From positions 1-37,221 of the forward strand of contig JAFZXZ010000006.1 in assembly GCA_017616555.1 (NCBI GenBank): a stretch of DNA of 37,221 bases. The letters run 5' to 3'. This DNA is from a bacterium (GTDB taxonomy: Bacteria > Auribacterota > UBA3054). Made by a program: the position numbers and the translations under genes. Positions 25,275 to 32,877 of the stretch are shown here, piece by piece. The stretch's first letter is position 1, and each line of letters opens with the position of its first letter. Under the pieces are notes generated by a model that had not been told where the DNA came from, did no database searches, and saw only the letters and a program-made list of their open reading frames with translations.

Positions 25275-25303
25275 ATTATAGCAAAAACAGCCCTCCCGGC
25301 CAA
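25275..25303 (-). promoter_or_regulatory. Promoter of the membrane module
   Basis: The minus strand reads TTGGCC (25303-25298), exactly 17 bases, then a perfect TATAAT (25280-25275), 24 bases before the first gene. It diverges from the skp-lpx promoter about 55 bases away. Confidence 0.65.
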
Positions 25304-25357
25304 CGGGAAGCGCAAACGCCCGCTCTCTGGCGGTTTTCAGCGCTTTCCCCTCCGTTA

Positions 25358-25366
25358 TGGTATAAT
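25358..25366 (+). promoter_or_regulatory. skp-lpx operon promoter, extended -10
   Basis: TGG followed by a perfect TATAAT (25361-25366) lies 49 bases before the first start codon. The -35 region is weak, as at ilvD and gpmI. The rest of the 165-base divergent gap shows nothing further that I can support. Confidence 0.6.
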
Positions 25367-25415
25367 CAATAAGTTAAGTCAGATGAATAAATAAAACACG
25401 GAGAAACAAGGAACT

Positions 25416-25967
25416 ATGCCGTTTAAACTGCTTTTGCCGCTCCTTGCCATAGCAATGGCCGCGGGAGTTTTCGCGTCCGACGTAAAAGCTCCGAAAATAG
25501 CTTACGTTGACACCGAGACGGCTTTGAACAACAGCAGGGAATACAAGGACTGCTCCCTGGCTCTGCTGGACGTTCAGGACGACAAGGAAGAGGAGCTGAG
25601 AAAAATGACCAGCGAGATAGACGCCCTGGGCGACAAGCTGAAAGTTCTCTCCCCTGCCAAACGCCAGGAGGAGGAAGCCAAATACCAGGCCCTGATCGCA
25701 AAAGCCAGCCGCTTCGCCGAAGACACCGACAAATCCCTGAGAGAACAGCGATCATTGGACCTCAACAGGATCGCCAACAAACTGAAAAGAGTCATCGAAG
25801 ACATCGGCCAGAAAGAGAAGTACACTCTTATAATAGACCTCAAAGCCATCGTTTACTTAGACCGTTCCGAAATGAAAGACCTGACCGACGACGTCGTTCT
25901 GAAACTGAACGACGACTACGCCAAGGAAAAGGAACGCCAGAGCAAGACCCCCAACCGCGTCAAGTAA
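25416..25967 (+). CDS. Skp/OmpH-family periplasmic chaperone (copy 1)
   Basis: The 183-residue protein has a signal peptide with a likely cut after VFA (about residue 20). A Skp/OmpH core follows: a short strand with IAYVDTETALNNSREYKD, long amphipathic helices over about 45-130 that would form tentacles, and a closing strand-helix with YTLIIDLKAIVYLD. Skp binds unfolded outer-membrane proteins in the periplasm. The gene opens the lipid A operon, as skp does in many Gram-negative bacteria, although bamA is absent upstream. An AAGGAAC site precedes the ATG. The next gene is a homologue that starts one base after its stop. Confidence 0.85.
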   Translation: MPFKLLLPLLAIAMAAGVFASDVKAPKIAYVDTETALNNSREYKDCSLALLDVQDDKEEELRKMTSEIDALGDKLKVLSPAKRQEEEAKYQALIAKASRFAEDTDKSLREQRSLDLNRIANKLKRVIEDIGQKEKYTLIIDLKAIVYLDRSEMKDLTDDVVLKLNDDYAKEKERQSKTPNRVK

Positions 25968-25968
25968 T

Positions 25969-26505
25969 ATGAAGAATCAGATATTAGCCGCTTTTATAGT
26001 TTCCGCCCTGGCCGTGAGCTCGTACGCCATGAGCTTCGCCTACGTCAACACCGAAGACGTTCTGCAGGGCAGCAAAGAGTTCAAGGAATGTGAAAGGAAA
26101 GCCCTGACCAAACGCGACCTCAGGACGGAAGAGATCTCGCAAATGACCGCCCAGCTGGACAAACTGGAAGCCCAGATCTCCGCCCTCTCCGCGGAAAAGA
26201 GCGCGGCCTTAAGAGAACAGTACGCCAAGGACTTCGACCGCATCGAGCGCTTCAAAGAGCAGGCGACGGAAGAGATCACCGCCCAGCACAGCCACGACAT
26301 GGAGCGCATCGCCTCTAAGATACGCACCATAATTGAAAAGATCGGCGAACGCGACAACGTCTCCCTAATGCTCGACCTGAAAGCCATCCTCTACCTCGAC
26401 CAGAAGGTCGTCAAGGACTACACCAAGGAAGTAACGAACGAGCTGAACCGCCAGTACGACGAGGAACTCGACAAATTAAGAAGCAAACTCCCCTTAAGCA
26501 AATAA
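25969..26505 (+). CDS. Skp/OmpH-family periplasmic chaperone (copy 2)
   Basis: The 178-residue protein has a signal peptide (cut likely after SSYA) and the same layout as the preceding gene: FAYVNTEDVLQGSKEFKE, a central coiled region rich in Glu, Gln and Lys, and VSLMLDLKAILYLDQK near the end. The two proteins are clear but diverged tandem paralogues. They may form mixed trimers or serve different clients; this is inference. The stop is 18 bases before lpxD. Confidence 0.83.
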   Translation: MKNQILAAFIVSALAVSSYAMSFAYVNTEDVLQGSKEFKECERKALTKRDLRTEEISQMTAQLDKLEAQISALSAEKSAALREQYAKDFDRIERFKEQATEEITAQHSHDMERIASKIRTIIEKIGERDNVSLMLDLKAILYLDQKVVKDYTKEVTNELNRQYDEELDKLRSKLPLSK

Positions 26506-26523
26506 CCATTAAGGAATAAATAA

Positions 26524-27576
26524 ATGGAAATTCCCGTTTCCGTCATCGCAGGTCTTTTGGAAGCCGAAGTCAAAGGCGACCCCAACACCATCGTTTCCGG
26601 TTTCGGCGGCATCAACGAAGCCAAGCCGGGCGACATCACCTTTCTGAACGTTGAGAAGTACATCCCCTCGCTCATGACGACCAAAGCGGCCGCAGTACTA
26701 GTGAGGGCGAGCCTCAAGATCCCCGAAAACTGTCCGCCCGCTCTGATCATCGTCGACGACCCGCAGCTGGCCTTGCAGAAGCTTCTTGAGAAAGTAGCGC
26801 CCCCGAAAGTCGAGTTCGCGCCCGGCGTCCATCCGACCGCCGTCGTCGCTCCTTCCGCGGTGCTCGGCAAAAACGTTTCCGTTCAGCCCTACGCCGTAAT
26901 CGAAGAGGGCGCGACAATAGGCGACAACTGCGTGATCGGCGCCTTCTGCTACGTCGGCCACTTCACAGAGATAGGCAACGACAGTTTCCTCTATCCACAC
27001 GTGACGATAAGGGAACGCATCAAAATAGGCGAACGCGTCACCATCCACCCCGGGACGGTCATCGGCGCCGACGGCTTCGGATATCTTGAAATAAACGGCA
27101 GACGCGAAAAAGTCCCGCAGATCGGCAACGTCTCAATAGGCGACGACGTAGAGATCGGCGCCAACACCTGCATCGACCGCGCCAGGCTCGACACCACGAT
27201 CGTGAAGCGCGGCGCCAAAATAGACAACCTCGTCCAGGTCGCTCACAACTGCGAGATCGGCGAAGACTCCGTGCTTTGCGGCTGCTCCGCCATGAGCGGC
27301 TCCACCAAGATCGGCAACCGCGTAATCCTTGCCGGCCAGGCCGGCCTTAACGGCCACATTGAGATCTGCGACGACGTCATAATAGGCGGACAGTGCGGCG
27401 TCACCAAGGACATTCATACGCCGGGCTTCTACATCGGCTCCCCCGCCACTCCGCACATCACTTACAAGAAGCGCGAGAGCGTCGTCGTAAAGTTGCCTCT
27501 TATCCTGAAAGAACTCCACGACCTGGAAAAGGAAGTGGCGGCTTTGAAAGAAGAATTAGCTAAAGCAAAAGAGTAA
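26524..27576 (+). CDS. lpxD: UDP-3-O-(3-hydroxyacyl)glucosamine N-acyltransferase
   Basis: LpxD adds the second 3-hydroxyacyl chain, from acyl-ACP, to UDP-3-O-acyl-glucosamine in lipid A synthesis. The 350 residues show an N-terminal uridine-binding domain (about 1-100; KPGDITFLNVEKY), a left-handed beta-helix of hexapeptide repeats (about 103-310), and a C-terminal helix ending in a charged coil (ELHDLEKEVAALKEELAKAK). The catalytic His is H241 in NLVQVAHNCEIGE, and the GADGFGY motif at 181-187 is typical. AAGGAATAAAT precedes the ATG. The lpxC start follows two bases after the stop. Confidence 0.95.
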   Translation: MEIPVSVIAGLLEAEVKGDPNTIVSGFGGINEAKPGDITFLNVEKYIPSLMTTKAAAVLVRASLKIPENCPPALIIVDDPQLALQKLLEKVAPPKVEFAPGVHPTAVVAPSAVLGKNVSVQPYAVIEEGATIGDNCVIGAFCYVGHFTEIGNDSFLYPHVTIRERIKIGERVTIHPGTVIGADGFGYLEINGRREKVPQIGNVSIGDDVEIGANTCIDRARLDTTIVKRGAKIDNLVQVAHNCEIGEDSVLCGCSAMSGSTKIGNRVILAGQAGLNGHIEICDDVIIGGQCGVTKDIHTPGFYIGSPATPHITYKKRESVVVKLPLILKELHDLEKEVAALKEELAKAKE

Positions 27577-27578
27577 AA

Positions 27579-28457
27579 ATGACCAAACAGACAACCATCG
27601 CCAAAGAAGCTAAGATCAGCGGTATCGGTCTTCACTCCGGCGAGATCACAAGCCTAAGGTTCCTTCCGGCCCCCGCCAACACCGGGATCGTCTTCAAAAG
27701 GACCGACCTTCCCATACCGGGAGGCGTGGCTTTCCCGGCCCTTGTGACTTCCGTATTAAACACCGACCGCAGCACCACGATCGGAAAGCTTATCAACGTT
27801 CCCCAGTCTCCCCAGCCGGTTCCCATCGTAGTCCTGACCGTGGAGCATTTGATGGCTTCCATCTACTGCCTCGGCATCGACAACCTTTTCGTGGAAGCGA
27901 CCGCTATGGAAACGCCCCTTATGGACGGCAGCGGCATAGATTTCGCCAACACCTTAAAGGAAGCCGGCATCGTCGAGCTCGATGAGGAAAGGCTGCCAGA
28001 ACTCACCGTGACCGAGCCAATTAAAGTCGAGCACGGCGACGCCACCATAGAGATACTCCCCGCCGATGAGTACAAGATCTCTTACACCATGACGTACCCT
28101 CATCCCGTCATCGGCACGCAGTTCTTCGAAACGCTCGTCAACGAGGAAAACTTCATAAACAATATTGCGCCAAGCAGGACCTTCGCGCTTTACAGTGAAC
28201 TCTCGGCCCTGCTTTCCAGAGGGCTCATCAAGGGCGGCTCCCTTAACAACGCCATCGTCATAACGGACAACGCCATCCTAAGCAAGGACGGACTCCGCTA
28301 CCCCGACGAATTTGTCCGCCACAAAGTGATGGACCTTATAGGCGACCTCGCCCTCACGGGAAGAAGACTGAAAGCCCACGTGATTTCCTCCCGTTCCGGA
28401 CACACCTTGAACAACAAAGCCTCAGCGGCGCTCTTCGCCCTGGCTAACAAAAATTAA
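27579..28457 (+). CDS. lpxC: UDP-3-O-acyl-N-acetylglucosamine deacetylase
   Basis: LpxC is the zinc amidase that catalyses the committed step of lipid A synthesis. At 292 residues it is the stand-alone form, not the LpxC-FabZ fusion found in Bacteroidota. Zinc ligands are visible as H90 (LTVEHLMAS), H248 and D252 (RHKVMDLIGD). The catalytic His is H275 in RSGHTLNN. The opening GIGLHSGE, METPLMDGSG and APSRTFALYSE are also characteristic. Two bases separate it from lpxD, which suggests translational coupling. Confidence 0.96.
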   Translation: MTKQTTIAKEAKISGIGLHSGEITSLRFLPAPANTGIVFKRTDLPIPGGVAFPALVTSVLNTDRSTTIGKLINVPQSPQPVPIVVLTVEHLMASIYCLGIDNLFVEATAMETPLMDGSGIDFANTLKEAGIVELDEERLPELTVTEPIKVEHGDATIEILPADEYKISYTMTYPHPVIGTQFFETLVNEENFINNIAPSRTFALYSELSALLSRGLIKGGSLNNAIVITDNAILSKDGLRYPDEFVRHKVMDLIGDLALTGRRLKAHVISSRSGHTLNNKASAALFALANKN

Positions 28458-28475
28458 TCAACCGCATAAAAGATC

Positions 28476-28952
28476 ATGGAAGAAACCAAAGCTCCTATTA
28501 GCTTAAACATTCAGGACATCATGGCGCTTCTGCCGCACCGTCCTCCTTTCCTTTTAGTTGACAAAGTCGTGGCCACCGACTGCGAGACCTACGTTGACGC
28601 CGTAAAGAACGTCACGATGAACGAACCTTTCTTCGTCGGCCACTTCCCCGGTCAGCCGGTCATGCCGGGCGTCCTTATCATGGAATCCTTAGCCCAGGCC
28701 GCGGCCATCGTCGTTTTGTCAAATCCGAGATTCAAGGGCCTCATCCCCTACTTTCTGACCATGGACAAAGTGAAGTTTAGAAAACCCGTCCAGCCGGGCG
28801 ACCAGCTTCACTTAAGGATCGACATCATCTCCATGCGCTCCACCATGGGCAAATGCAAAGCCGTCGCTTCCGTGGACGGCCAGAAAGTCGCTGAAGGCGA
28901 ACTTGCTTTCGCCGTCGTCATAAACAAAGAAGAAAAAGACACTAAGGAATAA
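28476..28952 (+). CDS. fabZ: (3R)-hydroxyacyl-ACP dehydratase FabZ
   Basis: FabZ dehydrates 3-hydroxyacyl-ACP in fatty acid elongation and competes with LpxA and LpxD for the same substrates, which explains its place in this operon. The 158-residue hot-dog-fold protein shows LLPHRPPFLLVDKV near the start, the catalytic His in FFVGHFPGQPVMPGVL (H56), and the catalytic Glu in MESLAQ (E70). No clear ribosome-binding site is seen before the ATG, which lies 18 bases after lpxC. Confidence 0.96.
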   Translation: MEETKAPISLNIQDIMALLPHRPPFLLVDKVVATDCETYVDAVKNVTMNEPFFVGHFPGQPVMPGVLIMESLAQAAAIVVLSNPRFKGLIPYFLTMDKVKFRKPVQPGDQLHLRIDIISMRSTMGKCKAVASVDGQKVAEGELAFAVVINKEEKDTKE

Positions 28953-28959
28953 ACCCCCT

Positions 28960-29730
28960 ATGATCCATCCAACCGCAGTCATCAGCCCGGGCGCGCAGAT
29001 CGCCCCGGACGTTGAAATAGGACCTTACTGCGTCATCGGCCCAAACGTCAAGATCGGTGCCGGCTCAAAACTGATGAGCCACGTGGTCATTGACGGTCTT
29101 ACGACCATCGGCGAAAGGAACACCTTCTTCCCCATGGCGGCCATCGGCCACAAAACTCAGGACCTGAAATACAAGGAAGGCAACAAATGCTACCTTGAGA
29201 TTGGCAACGACAACGTCGTGAGGGAATTCGCCACCATCCACTGCGCCACCTTGGACGGCAGCAAGACGATAGTCGGCAACAACAACCTCATCATGGCCTA
29301 CTGCCACATCGCCCACGAGTGCATCTTGGGCAACAACATCATCATGTCCAACGCCGCGACCCTGGCCGGACACGTCCAGGTCGGCGATTACGCCGTTTTA
29401 AGCGGCATGGCGGGCGTTCACCAGTTCTGCCGCATCGGCAAAATGGCCATGATCGGCGGCTGCACGAAAGTCACCATGGACGTCGCGCCGTTTACTTTGG
29501 TGGACGGCGTTCCGCCCCGCTGCGCCACCATCAACAGAGTCAGGATGAGCAGACTTGGCATCACCCAGGAAACCATCAACAAGATGAACCAGGCCTACAA
29601 GATCGTCTTCCGCCAGGAGATGAAATTGAAGGACGCCGTGGAAAAACTTAAGGAGGAATTCGCCGACGTTCCAGAGATCATGGAACTCGCAGACTTCCTC
29701 ACCAAGTGCGAACGCGGCCTCACAAGGTAA
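28960..29730 (+). CDS. lpxA: UDP-N-acetylglucosamine O-acyltransferase
   Basis: LpxA transfers a 3-hydroxyacyl chain from ACP to the 3-OH of UDP-GlcNAc, the first step of lipid A synthesis. The 256 residues form a hexapeptide left-handed beta-helix (about 1-190) and a C-terminal helical domain. The catalytic His is H119 in AYCHIAHECILGNN; GHKTQDLKY and SGMAGVHQFCRIG are family signatures. AAGGAATAA precedes the ATG, 7 bases after fabZ. The operon ends here with a terminator; lpxB is not present. Confidence 0.96.
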   Translation: MIHPTAVISPGAQIAPDVEIGPYCVIGPNVKIGAGSKLMSHVVIDGLTTIGERNTFFPMAAIGHKTQDLKYKEGNKCYLEIGNDNVVREFATIHCATLDGSKTIVGNNNLIMAYCHIAHECILGNNIIMSNAATLAGHVQVGDYAVLSGMAGVHQFCRIGKMAMIGGCTKVTMDVAPFTLVDGVPPRCATINRVRMSRLGITQETINKMNQAYKIVFRQEMKLKDAVEKLKEEFADVPEIMELADFLTKCERGLTR

Positions 29731-29731
29731 T

Positions 29732-29763
29732 AAAAAAAGGAGCCCGGAAGGGCTCCTTTTTTT
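29732..29763. terminator. Intrinsic bidirectional terminator after lpxA
   Basis: A perfect 14-bp stem, AAAAAAAGGAGCCC (29732-29745) with GGGCTCCTTTTTTT (29750-29763), encloses a GGAA tetraloop one base after the lpxA stop. The A- and T-runs allow it to end both the lpx operon and the convergent GH3 transcript. Confidence 0.92.
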
Positions 29764-29780
29764 ATGCTGCAAGCATTAAA

Positions 29781-32700
29781 TTATTCCTTGATAAGATCGA
29801 TGTAGTTGATGTTGAAATGGCCGCCCAGGGAAACGACCTTAAGGGTCTGTTCGCCTTCCGGAAGCTCGATTGTCGTTACGTTCTCGGCGGTTTCCCATTT
29901 CTGCCAGTCGCCGGTCTTGACCGTGTTTTCCCAAACACACTGCTCTTTGCCGTTCAATAAGATCCTGGCTCCGCCGGTGCCGTAGGGCGAAGAGAAGCGG
30001 AGGTTGACTTTGTATTTGCCGGCCTTCTTAACGTTGAGCTTGAATTCCATGTAGGTGCCTTTAGAGCTGATGTTGGTAAGGTTCTCGCCGCCGTCTGTTT
30101 CGTCCTGACAGGTTTCCTTGCCCATGCCGGGGGCGACTCTGCTGGCTTGCGTACCCTTCAGGCGCCAGAAATTCACTTCCGGCTGCTCGGCCGTCTTTAC
30201 TGGCTTTCTCGGCACTTTTCTCATGTATTGGGCGGCAACCTCCAGGATCTTCCTGGTGCTTTCCTTCAGTTCGGCAAGGGAGATAAGCCCGGCTTTATAG
30301 GCCGCAGTAAGCTCATTGCCCTCGCCCCAGGGCATCTGCACGTTGCAGCCGGCTTTAATTTCTTTCCAGCCGACGCTCTGGCTGCCCCAGTCGGTCGTGA
30401 CGAAGCCCTGGAAGCCCCACTCGTTCCTGAGAAGGTCTGTCAGCAGCGCTTTCGATTCGGCGGTGTGGATGCCGTTGTAGCAGTTGTAGGAGGCCATGAT
30501 GGCCCAGGGCTGGGCCTCTTTCACAGCGATCTCAAAAGCCCTGAGGTAAATTTCCCTCAGCGCTCTTACGCTCACTCTGGAATCGTTGTTGAGGCGGTTT
30601 TCCTCGCGGTTGTTGGCGCAGAAATGCTTCATTTCGACGCCGCGGTCGCCCTTACTTTGCACGCCCTTTATAATGGAGGCGGCCAGCGTTCCCGTAAGAT
30701 AAGGATCTTCGGAATAATACTCGAAGTTGCGGCCGCAGAGAGGATCCCTGTGAATATTAAGGCCCGGAGCCAGCCAAATGGCGACGCCGGCAGCTTCCAT
30801 TTCCTCCCTTAGGGCTTCGCCGATCTTGTAGAGAAGCTCGGTGTCCCAGGTGCAGGCTAAAAGCGCTTCCACAGGCCAGGCGGTCTGGGGAGTATCAAGG
30901 CGCAGTCCCGCCGGTCCGTCGGAGGTCTCGAGCGCTTCCACGTTGCGTTCGGGCATGGCGCCGATGCTGCCGGTGGCGTTTATGGCGCTGCCGTGTCCGC
31001 TGGCAAGGAAGGCGAGATCTTCCATAGAAAGAGAATCGAGGAACTCATCCATTTTATTGGGATCGCTGACAACTTCCTCGAATGACATTTCTTTGCCTTC
31101 GGGAAGAGTATGTTTCAAAGAGCCCATTCTTCCGAGACCGCTGCCGGCGTCGATGGCCAGACCGCCGATCCGAGCGTGGTCATCAGGACTGATGTTCTTT
31201 ATTTTCAGCCTGTGATAGCCGGGCTTGGCATAGAAACGGAAAGTCCTCACAGGAACAGTCGGTGGTTCTGATGTGACAGGCATGTCAACGTATTCTCCCA
31301 TATCCAGAGCAACGGCGAGTTTTGAAGCGCCGAGGGTTATAAGCGTTAACTCATGCTCTTTCTCTTCGGAAATGTTAATAAGATATTCCACCCAGTTCCC
31401 CTTCGGAACTATCAGGTCCATACCCTGTGAGAAATCCAAATTGTTGCCGGTCCAGGCGTTCCAGGAACGCAACCTGAAACTGAAGGGCGAAGTGATGTGT
31501 CCGTCGTCCTTGACGAGACCAAGCTCTTCCTGATCCGCTATCGTTCCCTGATAGGGCAGGTCATAGGTGCCGTCGGCTTTCAGAACGTTGGAAAGCAGGA
31601 CAGGCGGCGGAAGCTTGGCATTTGATCTTTCCACTGTGCTGGGGCAGGACATGGTGTAGGTGCCCACAGTGCCCTTCAGTCTGGCGTCCACAACGGAATT
31701 GCCGAAGTAAAAATTGTATTCGCCGTTTTCCATGACAAAGCAGTTGCTCTTTTCGTCGAAGCTCTTCATTTGATTGATCGGGAAAGAGATCTTCACGACT
31801 TCGCTTTCGCCGGGCTGCAGGAGTTTGGTCTTCTTGTAAGCGCCGAGCTCGACAGCCGGTTTGCCAAGACTGCCCTGCGGACAGGAGTAATAGACCTGCA
31901 GCACTTCGCGGCCGGCAAACTTTCCGGTGTTTTTCACTTTCGCCTCAATGGTGAAAGCATTGTTGTCGAAAGAAGGATTGATGTATTCGTAGAGGAAACT
32001 GGTGTAGGAAAGACCGTAGCCGAAGGGATAGCGGACTTTCAGGCCTCTCGGATCGAAGGTCTCAAAATAGCGGTAGCCGACATAAATGTCTTCTTTGTAT
32101 TCCGTATATTCGCTGCTTTCCCTGAAGCTTGAGGAGGCTGGGTAATCGCTGTATTTTTTGGGAATGGTATCGGCCAGTTTGCCGCAGGGAGAAACAATTC
32201 CCAGCGCGACATCCCAGAAGGCGTTGCCGCCTTCCATGCCGGGCTGCCAGACCAAAAGAAGCGCGTCGATGGGGTAAAGATCGACGAAGGAAAGGTCTAT
32301 CAAAGCGCCGCTGTTTACGACCACTATTACTTTGTCGAAACCGGCTTTCGTCGTAATGTCGAGGAGTGTCTCTTCGTCGTCGGTCAGATAGTAATCGCCT
32401 TTCCAAAGCTGCCTGGCGCTGCCCTCGCCGCAGTTGCGGGAGATAAAGACGAAAGCGGCTGGATAATCCTGGGCTACTGTTTTCAGCTCTTCCAAAGTGG
32501 GGAAATAATTCTCCTCGGCTTTGTATTTGTCGGAAAGCTCTTTGCAGATCGTAATATTGCCGGCTTCCGCTCTGCTCTCGGCGCCCATCAAGAAGTTGAC
32601 GGAATAATAGGCGTTGACATACCCGCTTCCGTAGCCGGTCTGGCTGAAGTGGATCTGGGCTTTGCCTATCAGAGCGACCTTTTCGCCCTTCAAGATGGGC

Positions 32701-32855
32701 AGGGCGTTTTTCTTATTTTCAAGAAGCACCATGCCTTCCGCGGCGGCCTGGCGGCAGAGAGCGGCGTGCTCGGGTTTGGGAGCGGGCGTTTCCGCTACGG
32801 AAAAACTTACAGCGCCGAAAATCAAAAGCGCCGCCAAAGTCAGATGCAGTCTCAT
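29781..32855 (-). CDS. Secreted GH3 beta-glycosidase with swapped domain order and CBM6/35-like modules
   Basis: Glycoside hydrolase family 3 enzymes release terminal beta-linked sugars. Here the usual C-terminal alpha/beta sandwich comes first (about 30-260: EGMVLLENKKNALPI; NCGEGSARQ with possible acid/base E144), followed by a fibronectin-like region (about 290-390). The catalytic TIM barrel comes last (about 600-880: GLNIHRDPLCGRNFEYYSED, MKHFCANNREENR, and nucleophile D822 in FVTTDWG). A CBM6/35-like segment lies at about 455-570, and another closes the protein (893-1024, ending FNINYIDLIKE). Permuted GH3s are known from some rumen bacteria. I chose ATG at 32855 because a signal peptide (MRLHLTLAALLIFGAVSFSVA) and AAGGAG fit there. 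A longer frame up to 32972 would overlap the upstream gene. The product is 1024 residues. Confidence 0.9.
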   Translation of the reverse strand: MRLHLTLAALLIFGAVSFSVAETPAPKPEHAALCRQAAAEGMVLLENKKNALPILKGEKVALIGKAQIHFSQTGYGSGYVNAYYSVNFLMGAESRAEAGNITICKELSDKYKAEENYFPTLEELKTVAQDYPAAFVFISRNCGEGSARQLWKGDYYLTDDEETLLDITTKAGFDKVIVVVNSGALIDLSFVDLYPIDALLLVWQPGMEGGNAFWDVALGIVSPCGKLADTIPKKYSDYPASSSFRESSEYTEYKEDIYVGYRYFETFDPRGLKVRYPFGYGLSYTSFLYEYINPSFDNNAFTIEAKVKNTGKFAGREVLQVYYSCPQGSLGKPAVELGAYKKTKLLQPGESEVVKISFPINQMKSFDEKSNCFVMENGEYNFYFGNSVVDARLKGTVGTYTMSCPSTVERSNAKLPPPVLLSNVLKADGTYDLPYQGTIADQEELGLVKDDGHITSPFSFRLRSWNAWTGNNLDFSQGMDLIVPKGNWVEYLINISEEKEHELTLITLGASKLAVALDMGEYVDMPVTSEPPTVPVRTFRFYAKPGYHRLKIKNISPDDHARIGGLAIDAGSGLGRMGSLKHTLPEGKEMSFEEVVSDPNKMDEFLDSLSMEDLAFLASGHGSAINATGSIGAMPERNVEALETSDGPAGLRLDTPQTAWPVEALLACTWDTELLYKIGEALREEMEAAGVAIWLAPGLNIHRDPLCGRNFEYYSEDPYLTGTLAASIIKGVQSKGDRGVEMKHFCANNREENRLNNDSRVSVRALREIYLRAFEIAVKEAQPWAIMASYNCYNGIHTAESKALLTDLLRNEWGFQGFVTTDWGSQSVGWKEIKAGCNVQMPWGEGNELTAAYKAGLISLAELKESTRKILEVAAQYMRKVPRKPVKTAEQPEVNFWRLKGTQASRVAPGMGKETCQDETDGGENLTNISSKGTYMEFKLNVKKAGKYKVNLRFSSPYGTGGARILLNGKEQCVWENTVKTGDWQKWETAENVTTIELPEGEQTLKVVSLGGHFNINYIDLIKE

Positions 32856-32877
32856 CGGTGTCTCCTTGCTTGTATTT

